Assembly (NCBI GenBank): GCA_964350895.1
Contig: CAYGMG010000004.1
Location: 1 to 64,000 of the forward strand
Source: Pseudomarimonas sp964350895
Lineage (GTDB): Bacteria > Pseudomonadota > Gammaproteobacteria > Xanthomonadales > Xanthomonadaceae
Reading direction: 5' to 3'
DNA: 64,000 nucleotides
Shown here: positions 18,072 to 26,937 of the stretch, piece by piece
Layout: the number at the start of each line of letters is the position of its first letter
Position numbering within the stretch: position 1 is the first letter of the stretch
The notes under the pieces: generated by a model
The model's input: the letters and a program-made list of their open reading frames with translations, nothing else
Database searches by the model: none
What the model was told of the DNA's origin: nothing
Translations under genes and position numbers: made by a program

Positions 18072-18708
18072 CGATCAGGCCCATGCGGCCGGCTTCGTAG
18101 AGCGCCTCGGCGCGCGAATGGACCTCGAGCTTCTCGTAGATGCGCCGCGTGTAGGAAGCCACAGTGTTGGCGGTCAGCCCAAGCAGCCTGGCGACCTCGG
18201 CATGGTTGTAGCCCTTGGCGGCGAGCCCCAGCACTTCGATCTCGCGCGCGGTTAGCGGGGATTCGCGAGCGGAGGAAGGATCGGCGGGCTCGCGAACCAG
18301 GCGCGTCACAAGAAAACGCGCGATGGCGGGACTGATTGGCGCTCCTCCTGCAAAGACCTGCTCGATAGCGTCGACCAGCCCGATTGCGGTCTCATCCTTG
18401 AGCAGATAGCCACGTGCACCCCGTTCGAAGGCATGGATCAGTTTCTGCTCATCGCCAAACACGGTCAGCACGAGGGTGGCGGTACGCGGATGGCGCTCCG
18501 ACAGCTCGGCGATCAGCTCAAGGCCCGAGCCGTCGGGTAGGCCAAGGTCGACGATCAGCACGTCGGGCATCTGTGAGCGCAGCAGGGCGCGAGCGCTACC
18601 CAGGCTGTCGGCCTCGAACAGCAGATCGAAATGGGCGACGGCGCGCAACCGCGCGACCAGGGCCGAGCGGGTGGCAGGCTCGTCTTCGACCACGGCAATC
18701 TTGATCAT
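18055..18708 (-). CDS. LuxR/NarL-family response regulator
   Basis: The start is taken at 18708 (MIKIAVVEDEPATRS), giving 217 residues; another ATG two codons earlier is possible, and neither has a strong Shine-Dalgarno. The receiver domain has acidic residues at 8-10, the phosphoacceptor Asp54 (IVDLGLPDG) and Lys in YLLKDE. The C-terminal LuxR-type helix-turn-helix reads SPLTAREIEVLGLAAKGYNH followed by EVARLLGLTANTV. It pairs with the kinase encoded immediately downstream. Targets are not shown by the sequence; the adjacent secreted-protein genes are candidates. Confidence 0.9.
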   Translation of the reverse strand: MIKIAVVEDEPATRSALVARLRAVAHFDLLFEADSLGSARALLRSQMPDVLIVDLGLPDGSGLELIAELSERHPRTATLVLTVFGDEQKLIHAFERGARGYLLKDETAIGLVDAIEQVFAGGAPISPAIARFLVTRLVREPADPSSARESPLTAREIEVLGLAAKGYNHAEVARLLGLTANTVASYTRRIYEKLEVHSRAEALYEAGRMGLIDAAQN

Positions 18709-18816
18709 GGGCATGGGAGTCAGTGCGTCACGCCAGCGGTCGGAAAGGTCACCGGAGCTCAAAGGTAGCACCGGATGCGTGGTCCGCCGTCGCCGGTCGG
18801 GCGGCCGAGGGCTGAG

Positions 18817-20871
18817 TTACTCGAAACTGTCGGCAAACAGCTGCGAGGCTTCCCATCGCTGCTGCAAGACCGAAATCGGCCGTCCCACCAGGTTCGCGAC
18901 ATCGAGTTTTGTGCGCTCGCGTGCAATGGCCGCTTGTAGTGCCATGCTGCCGTGGGTCTCGAACTGCAGCAGAACGTCCAGCAGTCGATCCTGCATTTCG
19001 CCGCTGATGGTCACCGAGCCGTCGCCGTCGACGATACTGGCTACCGCTGGCATCCATGCATCCTTGAGCTGCCACAGCTGCCCGTAGATCGCGGGATCGA
19101 CGAAGCTGGCGATGTATAGATCACGCTGCATGGACTCGTAGAGCGCGATGTATTCCCGGCCACCGGCGCTCGCTGCCATGCGTTCGTCGCGCAAACGCTG
19201 GAGTAGGCGCACTTCGTCCGCCGTGCCCATCAATCCGCTCGACTTCTGCAGCGCGTCCATCTGTCCTTGAGAGCGCGATCGATGGCAGTCGCCGATCAAC
19301 ATGCAGGCAAGAAAACAGTGCAGATCGAACTCGCTGGCGACTGGGCTGGGAAAGGTGAACGCAAACACCCGGTTGGGCTGGCCCACGACGGCGGCGGAGG
19401 CGGGCGCGATCTGAAGGAGGTCGATCGTCCATGGCTGTCCGGCCGCGTCGCCGTTGACCGGCACCTGCACGACGACTCGCGTCCGGGTCCGTCCTGCAGG
19501 AATCTGTGCGGAGAACGGGGTCGGCGCCACGCTGTCGCCGGACACCTCGAGTTGTGCCACCAGCGTCTGGGGCGTTGCCGGAAGCACGCCCAGATTCGCG
19601 CCGATGCGGTTACCGAAGAAGTAGCCGCCGCTGCCGTCCGCAGCGGCGCCGCGCAGCGAAACCACCGGCAGCAGCGGTGCCTCGATGTCACTCCGCCACA
19701 GGCTGTGGCTACCCGGATCCAGCCCGGCCATCCAGAGATGCGGACTGCCTCCGGCGCTCAGAGGGGCGGTTTGCAGGGTATCAGCGCGCACCAGGGTCTG
19801 GCTCGGCGCCGGGGAGAAGGTCAGGCCGTCGCGCGGGTGCACCGAAGAGTCGACAGCGTTGCGCGCGACGACCAGCGCTTCGCTGCCGCCACCGTCCGCG
19901 TCTATCCACGCGTAGCCGCGGGCGGCGCCACCGGCAGCGCCGGGGATGCTCTGCACCAGGGCGAACTGCGGATCGCCGTTGCTGTCGAGTCCGGTGTGGC
20001 GATAGACCTGCTCGCCGGACACCGTGGAGAGAACCAGATCGAGACGGTTGTCACCGTCGAGATCGCGTGCGGTCGCCGCGAAAACCGTTCCGGTAGAGGC
20101 AAACGGCGAACTGGCGATCGCAACCATCGGGTCGCTGGGGCTGCCGCTGTTGAGCCATAGCCGGGTCTGGCCTCCGAAGAACAGCACGTCGTCGCGATTG
20201 TCGCCGTTGAAGTCGCCGATCTCGGCGCCGATGGCACCCGGCTGCATGAGGATCTGAACGGGTTCGAGCTCCGACAGTTCAGTGGCAAACCCATGGGTGG
20301 CGAAGAGAACGCTAGGGCGCCCGGTGCCCCCGACCAGCAGGATATCCCTGGGCTGCGTGGAGTCCGCGGTCAGCCTGAGCACTTGCACCGCGGAGACCAG
20401 CTGTGCTCTGAGCTGGCCAGCTGCCCGGAAGAATGCTCCGGGCGTACCCCGCTGCACACCGCCGTCATTTATCCACAGCGCTAGCGCGTCGTCGCCGTCG
20501 TCCTGCGCTACCAGCAGATCGGCGTCGCCATCGGCATCGATGTCTGCCACGGCCACATCGACCGGAAGCCGCGCTGGGAGCACCTGGCTGGTGACAAACT
20601 TGACGGAAGACCCGCGCGGCGGCGTCTGCCGGAACTGCACGATCACGCGGTGCTGGTCAATGTTGCTGCTGTCGAATCGCAGAGCAGCCAAGTCGTTGAA
20701 GTTGTCCAGGTTGAAATCGGCGACCACCAGCTTGAGCGTCGGGGTCGAGGTCAGGAACTGGCTATCTATCTCCTGCAGTGAAGCTGGCTGGGCGGCGGCA
20801 GGGCGCGACCAGAGGCTGGGCATTAGCAGGGATACGATCATTGCGCAGTGCTGCAGACGAAGACTTGGCAT
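18817..20871 (-). CDS. Secreted FG-GAP/VCBS repeat protein
   Basis: The protein has 684 residues with a signal peptide (IVSLLMPSLWSRPAAAQ). At least four calcium-loop repeats of integrin type are visible: DFNLDNFNDLAAL, DIDADGDADLLVAQ, DFNGDNRDDVLFF and DLDGDNRLDLVLS. These fold as a beta-propeller in known proteins. A beta-sandwich region follows (about 430-520). The last 180 residues are helical and start with CFLACMLIGDC; the following LLQRLRDERM and GREYIALYE resemble the helical tail found after the CFIATAAYG motif in CFI-box proteins. The chain ends exactly with LFADSFE, one of the terminal motifs noted in this window. The response regulator gene starts about 110 bp downstream. Role unknown, probably adhesion or glycan binding at the surface. 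Confidence 0.75.
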   Translation of the reverse strand: MPSLRLQHCAMIVSLLMPSLWSRPAAAQPASLQEIDSQFLTSTPTLKLVVADFNLDNFNDLAALRFDSSNIDQHRVIVQFRQTPPRGSSVKFVTSQVLPARLPVDVAVADIDADGDADLLVAQDDGDDALALWINDGGVQRGTPGAFFRAAGQLRAQLVSAVQVLRLTADSTQPRDILLVGGTGRPSVLFATHGFATELSELEPVQILMQPGAIGAEIGDFNGDNRDDVLFFGGQTRLWLNSGSPSDPMVAIASSPFASTGTVFAATARDLDGDNRLDLVLSTVSGEQVYRHTGLDSNGDPQFALVQSIPGAAGGAARGYAWIDADGGGSEALVVARNAVDSSVHPRDGLTFSPAPSQTLVRADTLQTAPLSAGGSPHLWMAGLDPGSHSLWRSDIEAPLLPVVSLRGAAADGSGGYFFGNRIGANLGVLPATPQTLVAQLEVSGDSVAPTPFSAQIPAGRTRTRVVVQVPVNGDAAGQPWTIDLLQIAPASAAVVGQPNRVFAFTFPSPVASEFDLHCFLACMLIGDCHRSRSQGQMDALQKSSGLMGTADEVRLLQRLRDERMAASAGGREYIALYESMQRDLYIASFVDPAIYGQLWQLKDAWMPAVASIVDGDGSVTISGEMQDRLLDVLLQFETHGSMALQAAIARERTKLDVANLVGRPISVLQQRWEASQLFADSFE

Positions 20872-21127
20872 GGGAGCGCGACAACTTTGTGTGGACCGAA
20901 TCCCACGCTAGTGCCACGTCAGGCCAACGCACACCTCAGAGTGCAGGCTTGACAATGCGATGCTCAGCGGGTTCTGCCTGCACGGGGCGGGTGTCCGATG
21001 CGGCACGGATTGCTGCCAGCGGCCGCGACAGGCCCGCCCTGCGCTGGGTCTGTGGTCGAACAACATGTTCAGGGCGGATCTGGCTGGCGCCGGCTCGTTC
21101 GGCAGGGCGCCGGCAAGCGCAGGCGCG

Positions 21128-22765
21128 CTATCCCGCGGGGCTCCGAGAGCCTGGTAACGGCTCGCTCTGTTCGAATCCGTCGCGTATCAGCAGGTTCTGC
21201 CGCCATTCGTGCGCGCCGATGTCCGGCGATTGATCACGCGGCAGTCCGTCGATGTCCTCGCCTGCGGCATAGGCTGGGTCCCCGGCATCGATCATGGCCG
21301 ATTGCGCAGAAGCCGCGCGAAGATCACGCTGGAAGCCGTCGGCGAATCCGGGCAGGACAGCGGCCGACTGCTGATCGAAGCCGGTCTGGGTTGCCCACGT
21401 GCTCAATGCGCCAACTTGTGCAACCCACGGCAAGCCTGGCTGCGAGCCACTGCAGCGATGCCGATCGAACCACGCCACGACGGCCGGAGCGGGGATCGAA
21501 AAACATGAGAATCCGCTGTTTCCGGAGAGCTCGATCGCGTTGTGGCCGACGCGGTGCAGGGCGCCCTCGTTGCCGATGGTGATGGCGCTGCCGCCCTGGG
21601 AAGCGAGATGGATGCTGTTGTTGTGGACATCCAGCGACTGCATCAAGGCGTCTCCGGTTCCGCTGCAGCAGGCCGGAGCGATGATGGCGCGTACCTCGAA
21701 GGCTTGGCTTGAGGTCAGCAGATTGTTCTCGACCCGACAGCCGATGCAGGAGCTCAGTCCGATCAGCACATTGCCGACGTCGTGCACCCGGTTGCCGGAA
21801 ATCGTCACGTTCTCGAATTGCTCGGCACTCGCATAGCCTGGCACCACGGCAATTCCCCAGCAGCCTTGCCCGGCGGCGCCGGGATCTTCGCGCACCAGGT
21901 TGTGTTCGATCCGCAGGTCCCGGAAGCGGCCGTGCACGACCAGCGAAGTGGCCTGGCATACGCCCTGTGGATCGAGCGCCGAGCGATAAAGGGTGTTGCG
22001 CAGCACGCTGACGCCGACCCCCATGGCCGCGCTCAGGTAGATGTTGTGGTCGAAAACCGGCCGGGTTCCATTGGATTCGAAGTGGTTGTCGAGAATCTGG
22101 GTTCCGCTGTCGCCGCCCAGCCAGCCTTGCGCGCTGTTGTGATGGATGCTCGACGCACGCAGCACGATGCGCTGGTTGCGACCATCGCACTGCGGGTCGG
22201 CCCGGCAAGGGTTCGATCCGGCCTGGTGTACGCCGATGCCGAATCCCTCGATCTCCAGATCGCGCAGTTCTACGTCGTCCACGTCGTTGAACAGGAACAC
22301 GCCGTTGCCCTGGTCGCCGGCGCCGATCAGATGGAGGCCTTCGACAAGATAGCCGCCGTCCTGCAGGGCATCGCCGCCGTTGGCGAGCGAGATCGCCGAC
22401 ACGTCGCTGAGCATGCGCAGGATGGGGCGGCCCTCGTCGCCGCTGGCGAACGGCGCCGGATAGTCGCCGAGCACGCAGGGCTGGTCGGCGCGACAGCGGG
22501 TGTTGTACCAGTTGCCGAGGCCATGGCTCTCGAACGCGCCGCCTCGGCACAGGCGGACCTGGTCGCCGGCTGCCATGCCAAGGAAGCGCGCGCGGACTGC
22601 AGCGGCGCTTCGCCAGGGCGATGCCAGGCTTCCCGGATTGGCGTCGTCACCGGCGACGCAATCGGCGTCCGCGCCTGCGGCGCAATCGCAGGCGTGCCAG
22701 ACCGCCGCGTCCGCATCCGGCACCGCGAACCACAGCAGAAAGAGGAGCAGCGCGCCTGCCCGCAT
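21128..22765 (-). CDS. Secreted right-handed parallel beta-helix protein
   Basis: The start is placed at 22765 so that the protein (545 residues) begins with a signal peptide (MRAGALLLFLLWFAVPDADA). The mature N-terminus carries the GDDANPGSLASPWRS motif typical of beta-helix polysaccharide-active or adhesin proteins. Long runs of beta-helix rungs follow, with short Asn/His/Gly-rich turns (IVLRASSIHHNSAQGW, VTISGNRVHDVGN, LDVHNNSIHLASQGG). Many cysteines occur in pairs, consistent with an oxidised extracellular protein. Near the C-terminus is IDGLPRDQSPDIGAHEW, then LIRDGFE and a 13-residue tail. The gene is 50 bp downstream of the large lyase-like gene, so the two are probably an operon. Catalysis cannot be assigned from the fold alone; pectate-lyase-like activity is one possibility. 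Confidence 0.75.
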   Translation of the reverse strand: MRAGALLLFLLWFAVPDADAAVWHACDCAAGADADCVAGDDANPGSLASPWRSAAAVRARFLGMAAGDQVRLCRGGAFESHGLGNWYNTRCRADQPCVLGDYPAPFASGDEGRPILRMLSDVSAISLANGGDALQDGGYLVEGLHLIGAGDQGNGVFLFNDVDDVELRDLEIEGFGIGVHQAGSNPCRADPQCDGRNQRIVLRASSIHHNSAQGWLGGDSGTQILDNHFESNGTRPVFDHNIYLSAAMGVGVSVLRNTLYRSALDPQGVCQATSLVVHGRFRDLRIEHNLVREDPGAAGQGCWGIAVVPGYASAEQFENVTISGNRVHDVGNVLIGLSSCIGCRVENNLLTSSQAFEVRAIIAPACCSGTGDALMQSLDVHNNSIHLASQGGSAITIGNEGALHRVGHNAIELSGNSGFSCFSIPAPAVVAWFDRHRCSGSQPGLPWVAQVGALSTWATQTGFDQQSAAVLPGFADGFQRDLRAASAQSAMIDAGDPAYAAGEDIDGLPRDQSPDIGAHEWRQNLLIRDGFEQSEPLPGSRSPAG

Positions 22766-22815
22766 TGCCCCGGCAAGCGTTCCGAAGTTGATCTGCTGTT
22801 GGCTGTCCTGCGTCT

Positions 22816-25623
22816 TCAACGCGCGCTCCCCGTCAGTGCACAGCGTTCGAATCCGAGCACCGCAGTCGACAGCGATTGCGCCGATTCGACGGCGCCTTTC
22901 CACCAGCCACCTCTGACAACCGCCTGCAGCACGCTCAAGGCGCTGCCATCCTGGAACAGGTCCGTGCCGATCTGTTGCACAGCAGCGCACAGTCCGAGCG
23001 CCGGATCATTGGCGTGGCCGCGTGCCAGCAAGCTGAGCATCGCCAGCTTGTTCTGGCTCAGATTGTCCGGGTCGGGCACCGGCGTGCAGCGGTCGATCTG
23101 GCTGAAACCGGCTCCGCTGAGCTGGCAGAAGACGCCGTTGGGCCAGCTTGCGTCGACATCGATATCTCCGTTGCCTGTGGTCGGCAGGCTAGCCAGCAGC
23201 TGCGCTGGCGTAATGGACAGCGCGTGCCGCCAGGATTGCGCCAGGGCTGGCGAAAGGCTCTCGCCGTAGTTGAGAAAGAGCCGTTCCAGGATCGGATAGA
23301 ACCATGCGTAGAGCATGAAGTTCTGGCCGACGAAGCAGTCCGCTCCGGGTTCCAGCTTGAGCTCGCACATCAGTCCAGCGCTGAGCGAGTTCTCGATGAG
23401 GTGAGTGAGCACTTCGCGCAGCCGGGTGTCGCAGTTGATGCCGGCGCTTCCGTGGACGAACTGGGCACAGTTGGCGAGGCTCTCGATGTACTGGAGATTC
23501 AGCCGTCCGATGGCTGCCCAGGTGGTGTCGTCGTTGCGGTCGTTGCTGAAACGCAGTGAGGCCGCATGCCCGGCGGCAGCGAAGCGATCATGCTGGGCGA
23601 TGCTTGGTCGCAGCACATGGGCCACCGCCTGATGCCGGTTGTAGGTGTAGTCGGCCGACCCGGCACCGGAGCGATGCCAAAGCCCCTCGCCGTTCCCGCC
23701 GGAGCCGAAACTGTGTCCGGCGATATTGCTGTTGGCGCCGGCTCCGTTGGGGAAGCGGCCGAAGTGGTAGTACGCGGTGTAGGACATCAGGCGCGACTGC
23801 GGGAGGGCGAACTCCCAAAGCCAGCGCGGTTGGCCTGACCTTTGGAACTCGGTCAGCTCGATCAGGGCCGGGTCCCAGTAGTTGAGTCGTACCTCATTGC
23901 TTTCAGGGTCTGCATTCTCGGTGAAGCCAAACTGTTCGTTGAACTGGATGTCAGGCCAGACCTGCAGGCCGAAGGTCTTGGCACAGGTCCATTGGCTGCC
24001 CGCATCATTGCCGGCATCGGTACACGGCTCGTCGCCGACCGTAGCCAGGTGCTTGAGCTGCAGGTACTGCAGGTAGGCACCACCGGGCGCCGTCGCCAGC
24101 GAGCCGGCGAGCGGAGGCTGCAGCGCGGCGGCATCCAGGCTGGCCGGCGTGGGCCGGACAGTGAGCGCGCGCTCGGCGGCAAAGTGCAGGCTTGAGCGCA
24201 TCGAGGTCGCCAGATCCAGCGACTGCGAGGCGCTGGCAGAGACGCGCAGCTCAATGCGTCCTGCGAACCACAAGCTCTTGGCCTTGCCGACCAGACTCGG
24301 CTCGGCAATCAAGGCAAGCGACAGACGGCCACTCTCGACCTGCAGCGCTTGCGGTTCCCGGTAACGCATCCAGGGCATCGTGGCCAGCGCGACCAGTCGA
24401 GCATCACCGGCCAAGGGGCGAATCAGACCGACGGCTGGCTGCAGGAAGAACCCGTTGCTGTCCAGCACGTTCCCGTCCTCGGTGAGATCGGCCCGCCTTT
24501 GCCACGGGATGCCGCTGCCTCGATGCTGGCTGACGCGGAAGACGCTGCCCGAACCGCTGGAGAAGGCTTGCGGGTTGCCGATGGTGGCCACGAGAGCCTG
24601 TGTCTGCGGCTCGACGCCGCGGGCAAGCGGCAGGCGGAACGCCGCGAACTCAAACTCGACCAGGGCGTCATCCGGCGCTGACTGCGGCGTGCCGCAGGCG
24701 TTGCCCAGCTGGGCATCGATCTGGATGGCGGCGCTGCCGCGGTGAAAACCCAGCGTCAGGCTGTAGGGGAAACGTTGCCAGGCGGGGTCGCCCTGGCAGA
24801 GGTGGCCACTCCCGGCGCTCGCCAGATGCCCGTCGATATGCACCTCGGCGCGCACCGACGCGGCGTCTGCCTGCCAGCGGACAGCATCCACCACCAGTGA
24901 GCCGGGGACGCTCTCCGCTGCGTCGAGGATCAGCGATCCACCCGGCTCACGCACACGGATCGCAAGTCCTTCATCTGCGCTGCCGGGCTGGGCGGCAAAG
25001 ATTTCGGTCAAGCTGCCATCGCGACCGTCGCGAATGCGGATGCGGCGGATCGGCTGGCTCAGTGCGGCATCGATCTCGAACTCGGCAGCGCCGGTATCGA
25101 TCAGGCGCCGTTGGGCGCCCAGCACGCTGACCTGGATCGCGCCGGGGTCGGCAACTGCCGCTGCGGGCGCGGGCAGGCGCATCAGCGCCAGGGTGGCCGA
25201 AGCGCCGGCAACCATGTTCACCGCCAGCGCGGTCTGCAGCCAGCGGATCGGTGCCGTTGTCGCGGCCAGGGGAGCACCCCAGCGAGAAAGGACATGGAAG
25301 TCCGCAGGCCGGCGTTGGCCTCCCGGGCCGATCACCACGAGCCGTTGCAAATCGGCGTCGGCCACGGCCGCTGCGCGGGACAGAGGGAGGCTTCCGAAGG
25401 CCAGCTCGTCGACGCGACCGGCAGCGTCGTTGCTGATCTCGAAGCAGCCGAGCAGCTCGGCCTGACGCAGCGACGGTGGCGACAGCGTCTCGCCGCCCAA
25501 GGCGCCGCCGAGGCAGTCTGGCAGCTGGCTCTCGAAGCCGTCCTCGAACACGTTGTCCTGAGCGCGTGGGGCGCCACCGCCGAGACAGAGTGTGATGACC
25601 AGAACAAACCGGAAGAACTTCAT
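22816..25623 (-). CDS. Large secreted protein resembling PcRGLX/YetA-type polysaccharide lyases
   Basis: The protein has 935 residues with signal peptide MKFFRFVLVITLCLGGGAPR-A. The mature chain opens with VFEDGFES, a motif found at the C-terminus of other exported proteins here. Residues about 65-180 (SLPLSRAAAVADADLQRLVV, then a RWGAPLAATTAPIRWLQTALA segment) resemble the N-terminal beta domain of exo-rhamnogalacturonan lyase-like proteins. A second beta region runs to about 480. The rest is mostly helical, with aromatic and histidine-rich patches (SYTAYYHFGRFPNGAG, NRHQAVAHVL) and cysteines suggesting disulfides. I do not recognise a catalytic signature, so the lyase resemblance is an inference from the N-terminal domain. 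It is first in a two-gene unit with the beta-helix protein. The product is probably extracellular. Confidence 0.5.
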   Translation of the reverse strand: MKFFRFVLVITLCLGGGAPRAQDNVFEDGFESQLPDCLGGALGGETLSPPSLRQAELLGCFEISNDAAGRVDELAFGSLPLSRAAAVADADLQRLVVIGPGGQRRPADFHVLSRWGAPLAATTAPIRWLQTALAVNMVAGASATLALMRLPAPAAAVADPGAIQVSVLGAQRRLIDTGAAEFEIDAALSQPIRRIRIRDGRDGSLTEIFAAQPGSADEGLAIRVREPGGSLILDAAESVPGSLVVDAVRWQADAASVRAEVHIDGHLASAGSGHLCQGDPAWQRFPYSLTLGFHRGSAAIQIDAQLGNACGTPQSAPDDALVEFEFAAFRLPLARGVEPQTQALVATIGNPQAFSSGSGSVFRVSQHRGSGIPWQRRADLTEDGNVLDSNGFFLQPAVGLIRPLAGDARLVALATMPWMRYREPQALQVESGRLSLALIAEPSLVGKAKSLWFAGRIELRVSASASQSLDLATSMRSSLHFAAERALTVRPTPASLDAAALQPPLAGSLATAPGGAYLQYLQLKHLATVGDEPCTDAGNDAGSQWTCAKTFGLQVWPDIQFNEQFGFTENADPESNEVRLNYWDPALIELTEFQRSGQPRWLWEFALPQSRLMSYTAYYHFGRFPNGAGANSNIAGHSFGSGGNGEGLWHRSGAGSADYTYNRHQAVAHVLRPSIAQHDRFAAAGHAASLRFSNDRNDDTTWAAIGRLNLQYIESLANCAQFVHGSAGINCDTRLREVLTHLIENSLSAGLMCELKLEPGADCFVGQNFMLYAWFYPILERLFLNYGESLSPALAQSWRHALSITPAQLLASLPTTGNGDIDVDASWPNGVFCQLSGAGFSQIDRCTPVPDPDNLSQNKLAMLSLLARGHANDPALGLCAAVQQIGTDLFQDGSALSVLQAVVRGGWWKGAVESAQSLSTAVLGFERCALTGSAR

Positions 25624-25821
25624 TGGGCGACGGCCGCCAGTTGCCAGAAGACGTCAAGCTGTCATGTGTCCGGCGACCGGGAGTACACCCATCCTGAGAT
25701 TGACCCTGGCCTTTTTGGGTGCTAGGTCGCGGCACTCGTCTGCCAGATGCGCACAACCATTCTTTGCGTCGGAGGCATGCTGGCTGCGACCAGGGTGATG
25801 AGTCGACGCGTGCAGCGAGCG

Positions 25822-26937
25822 CTACCGCGCCGAGTAGCCGGTGAGTTCCAGATAGCCCTCGCCGGCAAGTGGCTTGTGGCCTGCACTGCCGGTGGCCTCC
25901 ACGCTGCCTTCCCAATAGCGAACCTGTGTGTTCAGTTCCTGGTCGTCCATGCGCGGGCGCAGCTGCAGGTCGATGTCGTGGGCGGGGAGGGTGATGCGCC
26001 AGTCGAGCGGGTAGCGGGCGCCGCTGTGCGGGCTGGTCCACCAGCGTGCCGGCTGCATATCGGCGTCGCCGCCGCTGAGCGTGGTCACTGCGCCGTCGGA
26101 TTCGATCAGACTGCCGCGGACGCCGGCTTCGCCGCCCTGCCCATCGTGCAGGCGGAACAGCATCAGGGCGCGGCCGTCATCGAGCTGCAGGGACAGCCAG
26201 TCCCAGCCGCGCTGGCCGCCCTTGAGCAGGCCCGGGCTCCACTCGTGGTCGAACCAGCCCTTGCCCTCGACTGCCCGCGCCGATTGGCCGGGTACCTGCA
26301 GCGTGCCGCGGGCGCTGAGCCAGGGCTGGCTGTAGTAGAAGCTGGCATTGCCGGCGCCGGATTTCTCGCTGTAGCCGGCGCGCCCGTGCAGCACGGGCGG
26401 CCCGTCGGCCACGACGTCCAGCTGCAGCGACAGGTCGTCGAGTTCGCAGTCGATGCGTCGCTGCATGGGCGGCTCGGGCCGTGTCGCTGCGAGGCGGCAG
26501 GACTCAACCCAAACGGACAGTGGCGATTCCTCCACGCCGGCAAGACCGACCACGGGACGCGCCAGCCTCTCGCGGTAGGCGAAGCGTTGGCCGCCCAGGT
26601 CGCTGATCGCGACATGCGCCATGAACAGGTGGCGTGCGTCCCAGCCTTCGAGGTCCGCTGCGTTCGGTTCGAGGGCGAGTCGGAACAGGGCTAGCTGCGC
26701 CCCCCAGCGCTGGCCGGCGGCGTCCTTGAGGTTGAATGTGAGGTACCACCACTCCACACGCTGCTCGGGATGTGCGCCGAAGTCGCGCGGAAACTGCGGA
26801 ACGTAGCTGGGGTCCAGCACCGGGAACTCGCTCCCATCGGCGCCGAGGAAGCCGCTCAGTGGATCGCTGGGTGGTGTCGTGGGCTGGCAGCCGGCGAGCA
26901 TGACGATCAGCAGCGTGAGCAGGCAGAAGCGGCTCAT
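25822..26937 (-). CDS. AttH-like lipoprotein (carotenoid 1,2-hydratase/lipocalin-like family)
   Basis: The start at 26937 gives a 371-residue lipoprotein with lipobox LAGC (Cys17). The family signature is clear: FPRDFGAHPEQRVEWWYLTF near residue 50, FFMAHV-like LFMAHVAISD, GKGWFDHEWSPG and WDWLSLQLDDGRALMLFRLH. These belong to the CrtC-like hydroxyneurosporene synthase/AttH fold, two lipocalin-like barrels. It overlaps the end of the ABC permease gene by four bases (ATGA), so translation is coupled. The order ATPase, permease, lipoprotein matches the attEFGH arrangement first described in Agrobacterium. The lipoprotein probably receives or modifies a hydrophobic substrate handled by the ABC complex. 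No carotenoid genes are present, so a carotenoid role is unlikely. Confidence 0.88.
   Translation of the reverse strand: MSRFCLLTLLIVMLAGCQPTTPPSDPLSGFLGADGSEFPVLDPSYVPQFPRDFGAHPEQRVEWWYLTFNLKDAAGQRWGAQLALFRLALEPNAADLEGWDARHLFMAHVAISDLGGQRFAYRERLARPVVGLAGVEESPLSVWVESCRLAATRPEPPMQRRIDCELDDLSLQLDVVADGPPVLHGRAGYSEKSGAGNASFYYSQPWLSARGTLQVPGQSARAVEGKGWFDHEWSPGLLKGGQRGWDWLSLQLDDGRALMLFRLHDGQGGEAGVRGSLIESDGAVTTLSGGDADMQPARWWTSPHSGARYPLDWRITLPAHDIDLQLRPRMDDQELNTQVRYWEGSVEATGSAGHKPLAGEGYLELTGYSAR

Noticed and set aside
25822..26937. Carotenoid 1,2-hydratase
   Set aside because: The fold is shared with CrtC, but the ABC context and lipobox match AttH and no carotenoid genes are near.
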